A stretch of DNA of 64,000 nucleotides from Atherinomorus stipes. Its lineage: Eukaryota > Chordata > Actinopteri > Atheriniformes > Atherinidae. The stretch covers positions 913,001 to 977,000 of the forward strand of contig JALJCO010003962.1 in assembly GCA_023101725.1 (NCBI GenBank), read 5' to 3'. The notes below the pieces were generated by a model, which saw nothing but the letters and a program-made list of their open reading frames with translations, was not told where the DNA came from and did no database searches. This document shows positions 1 through 13,300 of this stretch, one piece after another (position 1 is the stretch's first letter; every line of letters begins with the position of its first letter). The position numbers and the translations under genes are program-made.

Positions 1-568
1 ATCTCATGTTACAAACCCATAAAAAGTAGCCGTCACGCCAAGCTACCATATTAAATGTAGACAGTAGTAGGATGTGCATGCAAATATGTGGTTAAAATGG
101 TATGTGTGAACGTGTGTGTGAGCGTGTCAGACCTCCTGGTGTGTGATGATCCTCCACATCTGGGACATTGCAGCTATAGCTGTGTTATATCAACCAGACA
201 GGTCTGAGAGTTATTTGACAGCACTGTTACACACACATTCACGCGTACACGCACACACTGATATGATACACACAACAGCACACCCTGGAGAGAGTGAGAC
301 ACATGGTAAAGGAATGTGTCAAGGGACCTGTCTTATCTCATTCCGTCTCTTCATCTATCACTCTCTTTTTCCCCCCCTCAGTCTAATCTGGCATTATTTC
401 ACTCTCACCCCATCTATCTACTGTTCTACCATGAGTTTCTAGCTCTCCTCTTGTCCACTTGACTCTTTTCTCAATGTTAACATTGGTTCAGTAAATCTAT
501 ATCCTTCTCACTACAACTTATTTCTTTCCTAAGCAGAGATGTCTCTTTCTGTTTTTTCACTACTGAAG
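1..568 (+). other. cbfa2t3: cbfa2t3 intron (5' part outside window)
   Basis: Intronic sequence upstream of the first visible coding exon. It holds GT/CA-rich microsatellite stretches (about 105-125 and 225-285) and a pyrimidine-rich tract running into the acceptor at 567-568. A second AG after a good pyrimidine tract lies at 535-536, but an exon starting there would add residues unlike the conserved family sequence. No other gene is seen. Confidence 0.6.
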
Positions 569-3500
569 GCAAACCTGCCCCTGCTACAGAGAGAACTGCT
601 TCACTGTGCCAGGTTGGCCAAACAGACTCCAGCTCAGTACCTGGCTCAACACGAGCAGCTTCTCCTGGACGCCAACGCCAGCTCACCCCTCGACTCCTCC
701 GAGATCCTGCTTGAGATGAATGAGCACGGCAAGAGAAGGACTCCTGACAGGTAGCATCTCTCTGTTAAACAAAAGAAAACAGACGTCAGACGTCCACGTG
801 CGATGGCAGACTCTTACACGGACTATTGTAAATGAAATATTTGAGAGTTTTTCAGAATGCCAGGCGACAAGGGGAAGCTATAAATCCTGCATGCAGGAGG
901 CAGAAGTCTGGACAGTGCTGATGCCAGGCTGCTCCTGCCAGCTGTCTGGGAGGGAGGAGGGAGATAAATGAAGAGTGGGAAAAGAAAAAGCGTGACTAAG
1001 GGGTAAAACACAGAGTGCTGAAAAAGAGAGCAAGGTGTGAAGTACAGTAGATGTCATCAACTCAATAAGAGACTGCCTAGAAGAGCAACAGGTTTTCTCT
1101 ACTTTACTTCCCACATATTTCTCCTCTGTGCTCTAATCAGGCCAAAGAGAACACATCCTTTTCTCATTTCTTCCCTCCTCTTTACTGATCATTTCTTTAT
1201 CTGTTTTCCTTCCTCTGGCTGCCTGACCTGCTTGCCCCCCCCCAGCAGCTGGCCATATGTTAGGGATGTGTCCAGATGGTAATGAGCTGACCGTAGCAAT
1301 GAACACAGTCTGAGCAGGGTGTTTGGGGGCAATTGGGGGTGGTTTGGATTGGACTGGACCAGGGGTTGAAGCTGGACGTGCAATCCCACTGTAATCCAAA
1401 CACCTCTGCCTCCTGCACTCTGGCTTATGCACAGCATGTAGACTCAGTAGAGAGAGGAAGCGGGGGGGTTGTTTCGGGGCACAGCCAACATTGTGCCAGC
1501 TGTTTGTCTGATTTGTTGGCTACTACAAGCATGGATGTGTACAAGTATAGCTAACATGCACAAATATACACACAAAACACCAAGAGCGAGCACACACACA
1601 CACACACACAGATACATCATCTACATGTGGCTGCAACGTTGCTTTTATTCGCTTTTGATCCCTGTGATGATAAAGAGCGATTTCCATCTGAATGCCTGGC
1701 TATTGCCATCCAGCTAAACAGATTAATATCAACACTCCCATTTAAACTGTCCAGATGGCTTTAAAACACAACCTCTCCCTCACACACAAACACACACGTA
1801 CACACTCATGTAAACTACACAGACACAAATGAGTGCGACTAAACATCTGTCAAATACTCAGGCTTCAGCCCCCATTGCCCCTTAAGCCCAAGAGCAGGGT
1901 GGGAGGGAGAAATACTCGCAATCTAAGAGTAGGCAGAGGGATATTCAGATTAAGAGCTAGAGACGCAGGGTGTACAGTTGGACTTGGTTAGTTTCATACA
2001 TATGGTGTACAGCTGTGCGAAAGCTTTGGAGAAGCAGTGTCTTACTGTAACTGAACAACAAGCAGCTCTCATTCATTTGTGTGTGATTACAGTGTGTGTT
2101 GGTATACACCATATGGGAGTTATTGAAGTTAGAAAAAAGAAAACATGTTTGTGTTCCTTGCTTTAGCTTCACAGACATGAAAGGTTACCGTACAAGATGC
2201 TGTAATCTGTTAATTTATAATGTTGTGCTTGTTTTCAATTGCAGCAGATGATTTTAAAAACATTTTCATTTTTAAAATCGCATGTTTTCTCAAACTGAAG
2301 TGCCTATCCTTCTAACTTTTTTTGGCTATCACAGCAAATCCCACTGCAGTGCTTGGTAGCAGTCTGCTTTATCAGACAAAACACTGCAAATTGTGAGATG
2401 CCCATGTTTTCGTTTGCCTGGTTACCTCAACAAGTATAGTAAAGTAAAGCCTCAAAAGCATGTTTTACCTGCAGCTGAGTGTTTTAACTGTCAGCCATGT
2501 TTTAGCTCACTTCCATCTGTACTTCTTTAGGACCAAAGACAGCTCAGAGAGAGATGGGTTGCACCCGGAGCACCTAGCCAAGAGGCCCTGCACCATCAGC
2601 CCCAGTCAACGTTTCAGCCCCAGCACAGGTCTCCCTGCTCACCCGCCTCCCAATGGCCTCCCTACACACCCTCCCAACGGCCTACCCCACCCACCCAACC
2701 CCCAAGTGGGACCCCAGCACTACCGCTTAGAGGACATGGCCCTGGCACACCAGTTCAGAGACGCTTACAGGCATAATGAGCACCGCGACGTACGAGACAG
2801 GCACCGGCAGTCAGGTAGAGCAGCTGCAGAGTCTTCATGTGGTTTGATAAATCTATTGATCTCTGGTCACATGGAATACAGTTACCAGGTCAAGACTGAG
2901 TGAGCCTGTGTAAGTATTAGTGGGGTGTATGTAGCGAACAAAAGCCAGTTGCCACCAGATAATCCTTGTGGCAATGCTTCTATATAAAGACTACAGCCAT
3001 ACATGCCCATGTGGCCAACTGTGGCAAACATATGTCTTTCCATCCTAGATTTATTCTGAACCAGATTTGTTCCCTTAAATATGAGGCTGTAGTATTTCCA
3101 TGAGTGTGTGGTCCTTTATTTGCTAAAAAAAAATGGAAATTGGGGTATGGACACAACTTTTTTAATTGATTTGATGCTGGATGTTCTTCTCAGTTAAGTG
3201 TCACATGACTTAAACTAGTATGTGTATGATGCTGCTGTGAATCGACATTATTATTAATATGAAATTTAAGAATTTTAAAGCTTATATATAGCAGCCTCAT
3301 TTTTTTACATAATTATTAATCATAATCACTTGATTTTATGTCGGTTAACTAAAAATGTAATTCAGTCCAAATAAGGGCATAAAATAAGAAAAAAAAAAAA
3401 ACATTTTCTATGTCAGGACTGTTTAGTATTTGTTGTGTGTAATCCAAAGTGTACTGTGTAAATGTCTAACAAACATGCATGTTTTTATTCTTTTTTTTTT

Positions 3501-6500
3501 TTTTTTTATTATTACAGCAGTGCACGGAGCCCGTCAAGAGGAGGTGATCGACCATCGTCTTACAGATCGAGAATGGGCAGAAGAATGGAAACACCTTGAT
3601 AATGTAAGTATTAACATCGCAACCATGCTTACTTATGACCACTCCCTTGTTTCTTTAATATTACCACTGTGGAAAGAAGAGTGAAGAGGTGAGCAGGTGA
3701 TTGAAGCTAGTGATAGAGCTAAAGATGGCAAGCAGATGACATCAACAGGAACTGTTGACAGACACAACAGTCTCTTTCCCAGCTGAGTTGGCAGTTGACG
3801 GACAGCTGACCTCAGGAGGTCTGTGTCAGGGTGGTGAATTAACAACTGACAAACACCTATCTGGACACCTAGTTCCCAACTCCACGAAGAGAAAAATCAT
3901 CTACACTAGGCACACAAGCATACGAGCACACACACAGAGTGTTAGCTAGAAACAGAGCCCCAGATGGAGCTCAGGACCCAGCAGAGAGCAGCTCCAGCTG
4001 GGTAGAGCAGCTGAGACAAGAGCTGCAGTCATGGAGAGAACCGGCCAGGCCTGGACTCGTGCCAAATTAGAAACACTTCGCTGAAATAAATATAGCTAAC
4101 TCAGAGGGGCGGGAGATGGTAGAGAGACAGAGGGAAGAAGGCAGAGAAGGGGGAGAAGATGAATGGGAATAATGATATGGATTGAATGTCAACCATGCTA
4201 AACCCATTTAGCAGACCTTGCCGGGTCTGGAAAGACAGGGCACTGTGGAAAGAAAGTGACACTGTTTACACCGGAGGGAAAAAAGACAGGAAATCTGTTG
4301 AGTTGGCAGGGAACTGAGCAGAGGGGTGGAAGGAATTGACTCAACCTTTTCATCAACAGGCCAGCTGTTACATTATCATTGTTGTGACTGTCTTGGTCAT
4401 TGAAATTCACTGGCAGGCACACAATCCATAAACAGACAGGCAGACACAGAAGCATGAAGTCACCTGCTAGCAACCATATCTGCTAGCTAGGTGGTTATGT
4501 ATTGGATCGATAAAGCTAGCATACTTCATTCTTTTCTTTTTAAGGTCCTGTATGTATTATTTCATGGATATACTGTTGTGAAAATTATTGTTATTTTCTA
4601 TAACTTCTTCTCTTGCTCATTTCTGACATTTCTGACCATCTTTTGCCGTCACAGCTCCTGAACTGCATCATGGACATGGTAGAGAAGACACGACGCTCTC
4701 TGACAGTGCTGCGTCGGTGCCAGGAGGCTGACCGGGAGGAGATGAATCACTGGATTCGGCGCTACAGCGACGTGGAGGAGATGAAAAAAGGTGGGAGCAA
4801 CGGACAGCACTGCCTTCCTCCTCCTCCTACTCTTCCTCCTCCTCACCACAACTCCTCCTCCAACACAGCTAGCAGCAGCGAGTCACTGCCCGTAGGAACT
4901 TCCTCGGCTGCTGAAAGGCAGACAGGCAGACAGACAGGTAGACAAACACACACAGGGTATGTTTGGCAAAGCAAAACACTCACAGCAAGGTAGGGCTCAT
5001 TTGAAATGCTGAAATAGCTAAAGGGTTAATTTAGACACAAAAAGTTAAGTTTTGTTTTGGTTTGGGTTTTTTTTTTTATATTGTTATTTGTTTTGTTTGT
5101 TTGTTTGTTTTTTTAGCACATTTGCAACTTGTAGCTCATATGAGGCAACATAAATCCAAGTTTCCTAACCAGCTGAATGCATCCTTGTTGACAGATTGCT
5201 CATCATTTATAAGATTCATTTCTGACTTCTGTTTCTTTCCCAGAAATTGCTGAAAATGTGATTGACAGCCTCTTTACTATTGTTGCCAAATACACCATTT
5301 TTATTCGTCTCACAAAAAGAATTGGAAACAAATTTGGATGAATATGTGGACATGCAGTTCGAGAACTTGATTCTCTGTGTACCTGCTGCATGTGTTTCAG
5401 AGATCCACAGAGACTTCTTACACAGGCCTCCCTCAGGATACCTGCCTGAAGAAATCTGGAGGAAAGCTGGTAAGAGTGGAGCATCCTCTTCCCTCTCTTG
5501 TCTTTATGACTCACCACACACAGACTAACAACATACACTTCATCACTCTTCATGGCCCTCACCCTGGCTACGGAGACAGGCAAAACAGAGGCCTTACAGC
5601 CGTAGGTCCATCAAGCCAGAGGACTGGAGGCCCTCTGTGTCATTAGGGCTAAATGCCCTCCATCTGTCACCACTATGAAAGGCCACTGCAGTTAAAGCTG
5701 CAGTGAAAATGCAGTCACCGGTCCTTTACTGGGCCGCAGCAGCGCAGCACAGGATGGAGCTTAACTTGTCTCTATTATTCTGAGAACTCCACACTGTCAA
5801 ATTTCTTAAAGTTTGTATATCATCCATGAACTTATAGAAGTTATACACAAACAATTTACATAAACAGATAAATTAGAAAAAAATTGACTGCTGTTACTGT
5901 TTTTGGCTGCTTTTGTGGCCGTAAGGAAGCAGGTGGGAATGCTGCATTGCATGGGCCTTCGTGTATACTGCATAGGTTAGATAGAGCCCATCCCAAGAGT
6001 CGTCAGATTCAGCCCCTGTTCCACCTCAGTCCCAGCGCTATTATGTTGCACTCATACTCCAATACCCTGCAGACGAAAGATGCTGCTGCTGTCGGCAAAA
6101 TACTGTGCTGCATTTTCACCAGCAGAAAAGGCTCTTTTAATTGCAGTTGTTTTTCATACAGGTACTACAAGCATCCCGCTCTCCCCAGCACTAAAGCACC
6201 TCCAAAACAAGCAGGGTGAGTAACACATCTCACCTCTAGTCTTTGTGTGCATATTTATTTATCTGTTTGTATGTGTCACCTTTATCTTAGCAGCCGGGAT
6301 GACTGCCTCGTGCAGCTTCAGCACCTCTTGCTTTTTAATAAAACCAGACACGTATTCTTTGGTCTGCTTCAGGTTGAGAGACGGCAGCATTTCAGAGAAC
6401 TAAGATCTGAAGTATGAAAAAAGTAGACAGAAATATCACGTCTCAGGGACTTGCCAAATCCCTCTGGAATTAAAACGTTAATATTGCTGCCCCCGTGTTT

Positions 6501-9500
6501 TCCATTAAGTGCTAATTGCCCCAGCATCTGCTATGCAGTCTCCTTGATAAGAATTAATTAAATTTGCAAACTAATCTTACTGGTGCATGCATTAGGCCAG
6601 ATAATTGAGAAGCTTGGAATAATGCAGATAGTGTTTGCAAGGGAGAGAAGAAAGAGAAAGGGATATGTGTGTGTAAGTGGGAGCAGAAATAAATGGTAAA
6701 AGTAGAAACAGCATGACAGAAAGCCCTGAGAAGTGTGACTGTGTTTACAGGATTGACAGAATACCAACTTTTTTTTAGGGTATAAACATAGGAGTCAAGC
6801 ACCGCTATGCACACAAGTTCACACAGACATACATGAGCATACAGCCATGTGCATGTACACAGCAGGGTGTGGATAATGTTCCCCCCACTGCCTATCTTTT
6901 TTCACAGTAGTTTGAAACAGCTGGAGTGGAGCGGCAAGGAAAAGTGACAGTTATTTATGAGTTTCCTCTCAAACAAACATGGAGTGGAGGAAATGGGGAG
7001 CAGCGGAGAGAACGGTATCAGGCTCTCCAACTACTTGGTTGGTCTAACGCACCTGGCAGTCCTCTTATACACGTTATTTGTGTCTTCACGTGTGCACCCG
7101 TGTATGCTTGACACATCTGGAGGAGCTGGAGGAAGAGTGAGAAGTATCGTTTAATCTTTAAAAACGTTGCTGTCTTTGATGGCAAGAAGATGAGGAGGAA
7201 TTCATATTTGGCAACGACTGCATGCCGCAGCATCATTTGATTAATAAGATGTCAAATATATATTTGGAAACCTGTTTCTCAGGTGAATAAAGTTCTGAAA
7301 GAACTCACGTACTTGACATCTCTTGTGCGCTTTGAAGCCAATAACGAAAGATGGTAAAAATTTGTCAAACTGAAAAGGAAGTTTTTGTTTTATTATACCA
7401 TCTGGAAAAGAGTCGGCACACCTGCCTGGTGTAAAAACAAATTCTCTCCACTTGCACTGTGTGCTTAGAAGACCCCAAGATAAGATTTTCCCTGGAATAT
7501 GTCCTGCAGGGGCGACGCAAGAGCCAACTGCTGCAAGAGTCATTTGCTCTACTCTGAAAACTGTCAAACAATCGCAGTTAAAATTATTCACATGACAAGA
7601 TGACAATCATCACAACACTGAATCTCTGAGTGTTGGATGAACTACCAAGTAGCTGACATCTGCTGCTGTCAGCAGTGAAAATTATTGTGACCAGACATGT
7701 TTGGATTAATTACTTAAGTCTGGCTCTTTCACTTTTCTGGCAGCAAGTTTTAAATCTTGGATGATGTACATCTGCTTGCTGAGCTACGACAGGATGGAAG
7801 CTGAAAGGGTGTTGAGAAACGATGACAGAACAGGCAGGATGGGATGAAAGCTGAAACCTCTGACGCCCTTTTTGTCCCCTTCTCTCTTTTTCACAGAAGA
7901 GGCAGTGAATGAGGTGAAGCGACAGGCCATGTCAGAGCTGCAGAAGGCTGTGTCTGACGCTGAGAGGAAGGCTCATGAGATGATTTCCGCCGAGCGCTCT
8001 AAAATGGAAAGGGCGCTGGCCGAGGCAAAGAGGCAAGCTTCAGAGGATGCACTAACGGTCATCAACCAGCAGGAAGACTCCACTGAAGTGAGTATCAGAC
8101 CCCCCCCTCTCCACCCACATTTACTGTAGTCCCTGACATTATCCATCATGCAGTCACTAAAACTTTGAGATCAGCTTATACAGTACACCAGTGTTTGGGA
8201 TAGTGTTAAAAAACCACCTAATGACCAGTCAGTACAAGCTTCCCTTCTCTCCTTCATCCACCGTTTGGCTTTCTCTGACAAACTGCAAGGGCTGTACATT
8301 ACAAGAGGGGAAAGTGATTAAATAAAAGATAGGAATGAAAAAACTAAACCCTGTGCTAGTCGATCTTATAAGTCTTTGCAAGAACAAGAAATCCCTTGCA
8401 GTTTTCTCTTGCTTCATACTCTGCTTCTTTACCAGGCTGTGTATGTTCATTTTTCCAACACGTCCGTCCAGGCAACAAAATGTTTTTGACTATTTATTAG
8501 AAATTACAAGAATACAAAAAAGTTTTTATCCTGTAAATCTTAGGATTTGTTGTCAACACTTCAAAGAAAAGAGTATCAACTTTAATTAAATATCTGTGTT
8601 TAATCTTCATGACTTCCACCTGGCACCAGTGCCTTCAGGGTTGGATCTACTAAGATCCAAATTTGTGTGTAGTAATTTGCCTGTGCAACCTAGAATTTTG
8701 TGTGTGGGGCTGAACCACAGTTTGCAGGGGGGATTTTAAGAGTGATTGTGTAAATGGCGACAGGTCCAAACATGTTGGAAACACCCCAATATAAATGAGG
8801 GTTTTGCGTGTTTCGAGGTTTGCAGCATGGCGAATTTCAAGAGGAGAAAGTGCACAAGGAAATACAACCCTTTGGAGATAGAGATATTAGTGGAAGAGGC
8901 AAATACAAATATGATATAAAACAAGTATGATAAATACAGAGCGCAGAGTGCAGCAGCCGGGCCTGGAGAGGAGGAGTGCACTGAGCAGATCCAAGATAAA
9001 AATGTGACATTGGCAAAAGGGGGGAAGACACAACTAATGCCAATTTTAATCATCATTAAGCTACAGTGGCTACAAATCTTCTGACTGGTTTTCTCCAGAA
9101 TAACACCCGTGTTCAATGGTGTTTGCTGTTTTGTTGATTGTTATTGAATTCAAGAATGAAAACTAAATATGCTGCCCTCACCTCTCATGGAAAATGATTT
9201 TGGATCAGACTTATGCATGTCTGCAATCCTGCAGCATTGTCCCCCTCTTTAAGAAGAGGTACTAAATATTTAGGCAAAAACAGCCACTATAATTTGTTAC
9301 AAAGTGACTTATCAAACATGAAAGTGCTAAATTAATATATTTATATTTTCTCCTCCCAACCCACGCACAATAATGTGTAAACGCCCCATATTGCATATTC
9401 ATTTTATCAGACGTACTAACTGGATGCAGATGTGCTAGTTTGTGCCTTGGTAAGACACAACCCTTACTGCACACTGCATGTGCAGTGAGTTTGCACACAC

Positions 9501-10359
9501 AAGCCTTTAATAGATCTGGCCATAAGTCATAAAACTTGGGTGAACTTACTGGGTTGATAATCAGTGTCCTCATACAACTTGATTTCATCTGTTGGAATTT
9601 TTGAAGCCAAACGATAAAAAGATTCTAGTTATGTTGAACTTATTTCCGAGAACAGATCATGCCTTTCTGTATAAATAAAAGCAGACAGACCCAGATGGCT
9701 GGAGCAGAGTGCCAGGCTCAGTCCGTTACAGAGCAGTTGACCACCACCTGCTGGTAACACAAACCAGTTGCTTTGCACCAACATCCCCGTGCAAACTGTA
9801 AGAAAAAAAGTCAAATTTAACACATATGCTTTTGTTTTAAAATATCATATTTTAAGTTTTAATATAATTTTTTTTGTTATTGTTTTTTTAAAGAAAACAA
9901 CTGTCTTGGGGTACAAAGGAGACTTATTTTTATCGATCCACTCTCTCATTACTGTCTCAACAGAGCTGCTGGAACTGTGGCAGGAAAGCCAGCGAGACGT
10001 GCAGCGGCTGCAACACAGCTCGCTACTGTGGCTCCTTCTGCCAACACAAAGACTGGGAGAAGCACCACCACGTCTGTGGTCAAGGCCTACAGGGGCTGCC
10101 AGGGGGCAGCAGTGTCCCTCTAGGCACCCCGTCCTCCTCCTCCTCTTCAGCCTCATCAGCATCCTCCAGCGCACCCCCGACCCACTCCGAGAGCACTCCT
10201 CCAGGACCCCTGTCCCTCGCAGTTCAGAGCAGTATTGCAGGAGGTGCTGGCAGCGGCAGTGGAAGTGTGTCCGCCAGCCCCAAAGAGAGCAGTTCTAGCA
10301 GTGCCTCTCGCTCCACAACTCCAGCCACCCCCGCCCTACTGGATGCCACTTCTCGCTGA
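569..10359 (+). CDS. cbfa2t3: CBFA2T3 (MTG16/ETO2) transcriptional corepressor, 3' part
   Basis: Nuclear corepressor of the ETO/MTG family, which bridges DNA-bound factors to NCoR/SMRT and histone deacetylases and acts in haematopoietic and progenitor cells. Seven exons are read: 569-750, 2531-2814, 3518-3603, 4655-4937, 5401-5469, 7897-8087 and 9964-10359 (stop TGA). Together they give 496 residues; the N-terminus and most of NHR1/TAFH are off the left edge. Seen in order: the end of NHR1 (begins [10 protein letters not shown]), a proline-rich linker, NHR2 oligomerisation helix (exons 3-4, with [12 protein letters not shown] and [13 protein letters not shown]), NHR3 coiled coil (exon 6) and the MYND zinc finger (exon 7, CWNC, CSGC, YCGSFC, then H and C ligands), followed by a Ser/Gly-rich tail. 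All splice phases agree. The paralogue choice over runx1t1/cbfa2t2 rests on [12 protein letters not shown] in NHR3 and on the neighbours pabpn1l, trappc2l and galns. The first acceptor (569) is the least certain boundary. Confidence 0.93.
751..2530 (+). other. cbfa2t3: cbfa2t3 intron
   Basis: Intron between the NHR1-end exon and the proline-rich linker exon. It contains a CA microsatellite near 1590-1608 and further CA-rich sequence near 1780-1830. No recognisable gene or transposon is seen. Confidence 0.6.
2815..3517 (+). other. cbfa2t3: cbfa2t3 intron
   Basis: AT-rich intron ending in a 17-base T run and the tandem acceptor at 3515-3520. Nothing else is recognised. Confidence 0.6.
3515..3520 (+). 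other. cbfa2t3: NAGNAG tandem splice acceptor
   Basis: The intron ends in CAGCAG. Splicing after the first CAG (exon from 3518) gives QSAVHGARQ across the junction; splicing after the second (exon from 3521) gives QSVHGARQ. Both keep frame, so the two products would differ by one alanine just before the NHR2 helix. Confidence 0.65.
3604..4654 (+). other. cbfa2t3: cbfa2t3 intron
   Basis: Intron inside the NHR2 region, purine-rich between about 4110 and 4170. No gene or clear repeat family is seen. Confidence 0.6.
4791..4937 (+). other. cbfa2t3: optional proline/serine-rich exon extension in cbfa2t3
   Basis: Exon 4 has two usable donors in the same phase: 4790 (AAAAAAG before GTGGGA) and 4937 (GACAG before GTAGAC). 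Use of the distal donor adds 49 residues rich in Pro, His and Ser, coded by CTCCTC/CAC-type repeats, between the NHR2 region and the [15 protein letters not shown] exon. Human family members carry a poorly conserved linker here, which favours the long form, but the choice cannot be settled without transcripts. Confidence 0.5.
4938..5400 (+). other. cbfa2t3: cbfa2t3 intron
   Basis: Short T-rich intron with GTTT repeats near 5085-5115. Nothing else is recognised. Confidence 0.6.
5470..7896 (+). other. cbfa2t3: cbfa2t3 intron
   Basis: A 2.4 kb intron before the NHR3 exon. Complex, mostly non-repetitive sequence with no exon-like open frame that resembles the family, and no transposon I can name. 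Confidence 0.55.
8088..9963 (+). other. cbfa2t3: cbfa2t3 intron with a transposon remnant
   Basis: Last intron of cbfa2t3, between the NHR3 and MYND exons. The middle part (about 8640-9525) looks like a decayed DNA transposon, described separately. The remainder is AT-rich without recognisable content. Confidence 0.55.
8639..9525 (+). mobile_element. possible Harbinger-like DNA transposon remnant
   Basis: At 8827-8919 a short open frame reads [20 protein letters not shown] and continues about ten residues to a stop; this resembles the N-terminal start of the Myb/SANT-like accessory protein of PIF/Harbinger elements. Imperfect inverted ends are suggested by a GGATCTACTAA-type motif near 8643 and a TTAATAGATCTGGCC motif near 9508. 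No transposase is visible. Family assignment is tentative. Confidence 0.35.
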
Positions 10360-13300
10360 CATCTGACCCATGTCCCTACCCAGCCTGCTGAAGTGACAGT
10401 GCCCACACTCCACACGAAACCAAACTGAGGAATCTTCATCGCGCACTGCTCCCTTTCCTCCATCCCCACCCCCACCCCCCATTACCCTCTGATCACACTC
10501 TTCTGATGACAGATTGCTTTTCTCCTTCTCCCCCCATATATTACTTTTTCCTGTCTCTTTAATAACCGCAGCCACAGATACAAAGATTCCAGCCAGGGGT
10601 TCAATGTAGTGTAAAGCATGAATATTGCAGTGTCTCCTATCTCTGTCATAGAAACATATCAGATGTGTTTGCTGAGAACATGAGGCTTGACTTGAAGATG
10701 CGCCTTCAGTAATGGAAGCATGTTAAATAATTGTCCATGTAAGGACAAAGTAAAGGGCTGTGTTAAGGCAGCATTGATGGGAGATGACAAGCTGATAAGC
10801 ACTTGGATCGGATTTCCCTTTATTTCAACATCAAAGGAAAAACAGTAACCAGCCCTGAAATGTGCACTAACAGACAGGCAAGGAGCATAACCTTTTATTT
10901 TCAGATGTACGAGGGAGGGGGTAAAACTTGTGGCGCGATTTGTTCCTCAGAAACACAGCTTAGTATTTATTAAAGGTTTCTTTCTGGCTTTAAGGGAAAA
11001 TAAAGAAAAGTCCAAATATTCTAAATAAAGAATAATAGTGATGACCATGCTGATGATATGAAAATAAATTAATTTTAAACTGCTAACTACCTTGCTAGCG
11101 AGCCAAGAAAATCTACACCGGACTCACCTCTCTGCACCATTATGAACCCAAATAAATTCAAAGATGAAAAAATAACATGATCCAAACCTTTGTATTACAC
11201 TGCCAAAGTGAGTAAGTAAGCGATAAAGAGAAGCACTCATAACCAAACGCAAAGCAACATCACCTCCTCAGCAGATACGCCAGCCCTGAGAGGAGCAGGC
11301 TGCGGAGGAGCTGCAGAACAGGACCCAAAGTCCAGCGTTTAAAAAAAAAAAAAGCCTCCTGCAGTCCGGACAAAACCACAGCAACTCCTCAGTAATGGCC
11401 CAGACTAGTGACAATGGACTACGCTGTGAACTTACCTGTAAGAAAGACTTGATGAAATCGATGGAAACCCTGCCACAGTGTGGTTCTTTTGTGAATGGAA
11501 GAGAGGACAAAAAAATGAGGAAAAGGAAAGCTACGCAGCCTCAAAGGAGATGAAGATGCATAAAAGGCGAAAGAGCCGCCAAAAACCACAACACAAGCTT
11601 GAAAACATTGTCGAAGAAGGCATTGCATATTATGGAGACGTATGGGAAACTGTTTGTAAGCCGTTTTTTTTAAAAAGCTATCAATGAGGAGATATTTCAA
11701 GGAATTGCTCTTACCTTTACATTCACTCCCTCCTTTTCCAAAGCATGACAGACAAAAGAGCCTTGTAGAGGGCGGTGTAAACTTTATTCTCCTCTCTTTC
11801 TACCTCCCCTCACCCCACACCTCCCTTCTACGCTCTTCCCCAACTACTTGACTCAAGTCTGCCCAGGCTGCTTTGGACAGCGCCACAAAGCAGTCATATG
11901 GGGTGGGTTGAACCTGCTTGTAGATATTGTTCCTCTTTTCATTTTTTTCAATAACGTCTCTTGTTGCTGATGTCCACATGTGCTGCCCTTGTGTATAACC
12001 AGAAAGATGGACTTTTGTTTTGGGTTTGTTACTATTCTTTTCCCTCCTTTAAGTTTGGGCTGAGCAGTGAAGACAGAGCAAGAACGCTTGTTTATGAAAA
12101 GAAGCCCCACATTGTACTTACTGTTTGATTTGTTGTATCTATATTAATGAGATGAAACCCCTCTTGTAGAATATTTTGTATTGCTCGCATTGTAAGACAG
12201 TGAGAGGACGGAGGTGCAATATGAAGAGAATTCAGCTACTGAATGGAACCTCAGCAACTGCCCATAGGGTGTCATATAATATAGATACATATAGATATAT
12301 TTAAAGTAACATCAGTAACTTAATGTGAATGTACATAGTATTTAAAAAGGTCCAAAAATGTGTTTGCCAAATAACAAAAACCTTTAAAGTTTAATGTCCA
12401 GAATATGACTTTCTCACAGTACATTTGTTTCTCAATGCTTTTTCAATTTTCACTTAAATCAAAGTGTCATGTGATCCTGAGTGGAGGAGACTGTAGGTAA
12501 CAGAGGTAAAGTAACTCCATGCTGCAGGAGGGGACTTAACAGTGTGTGATTTAGTCTGCTGTTGATAGAAAGGCCCAGAGTAGTCTGTAGTTAAACAGGG
12601 TTAAAAGTGGTGGCTGTCTGAAATGAATGAATTCACATCAGATTTAGGAATTGTTTAACCTGTTATTTTCCTTTTTTTTACCACCATGTTAGCTCAAAAG
12701 CCTCTGTAGTGTCTGTAGTGATCCTCTCTTTTAGTTGTTAAAAGTGCGTGTGTGTGTGTGTGTGTGTGTGTGGTTAAGAGCGTTATCCCAACCTACTCCC
12801 CTCCACCCCCAATGGTGCAGGACAAGCCTTTACTGTAGGATGAAATGATACACCAGTGTTAAGCTAACATCAAATTTTGAAGTATTGATGTTTATCTGAT
12901 TATTGTTTATTTCTAAAGATTAAAATTTGAGCCTAAGCTGCAGAACCGGGACAGGTTTCTATTTCCAGGCTAAGACAGTGGCATCACTTCTGTCAGTTTC
13001 CTTCAGTTTTTCCCAGGTAACTGTCAACAGCTGAGGGTATTAAAGAGATTTAATGCTTTTTATACTGACCATTGTCAACTGTTTGTTGCTTGCTTCATTC
13101 ACACTTGGACCAAACTATGAAAAAAACATGCTGTTTAATCAAAAATAATCTTTTTTGTCCCCTTAGTTGACTATTTGATACCTGCAATCCAAACAGATAA
13201 GCTGCAAGGTACTCCTGCATCTGTGTGTAGCATTTATGTATGTGTGTTATAGTAGCCGTGTTAGTGCTGACTTCAGCCTTTTATGTGTAATGTGCTCCTT

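Noticed and set aside
537..750. Longer first visible cbfa2t3 exon starting at 537
   Set aside because: The acceptor at 535-536 looks good, but the added residues do not match the conserved end of NHR1, while 569 matches the family exon boundary.
9768..10298. 176-codon frame overlapping the MYND exon
   Set aside because: It is a shifted-frame shadow of the cbfa2t3 last exon; the true frame shows the MYND zinc ligands.
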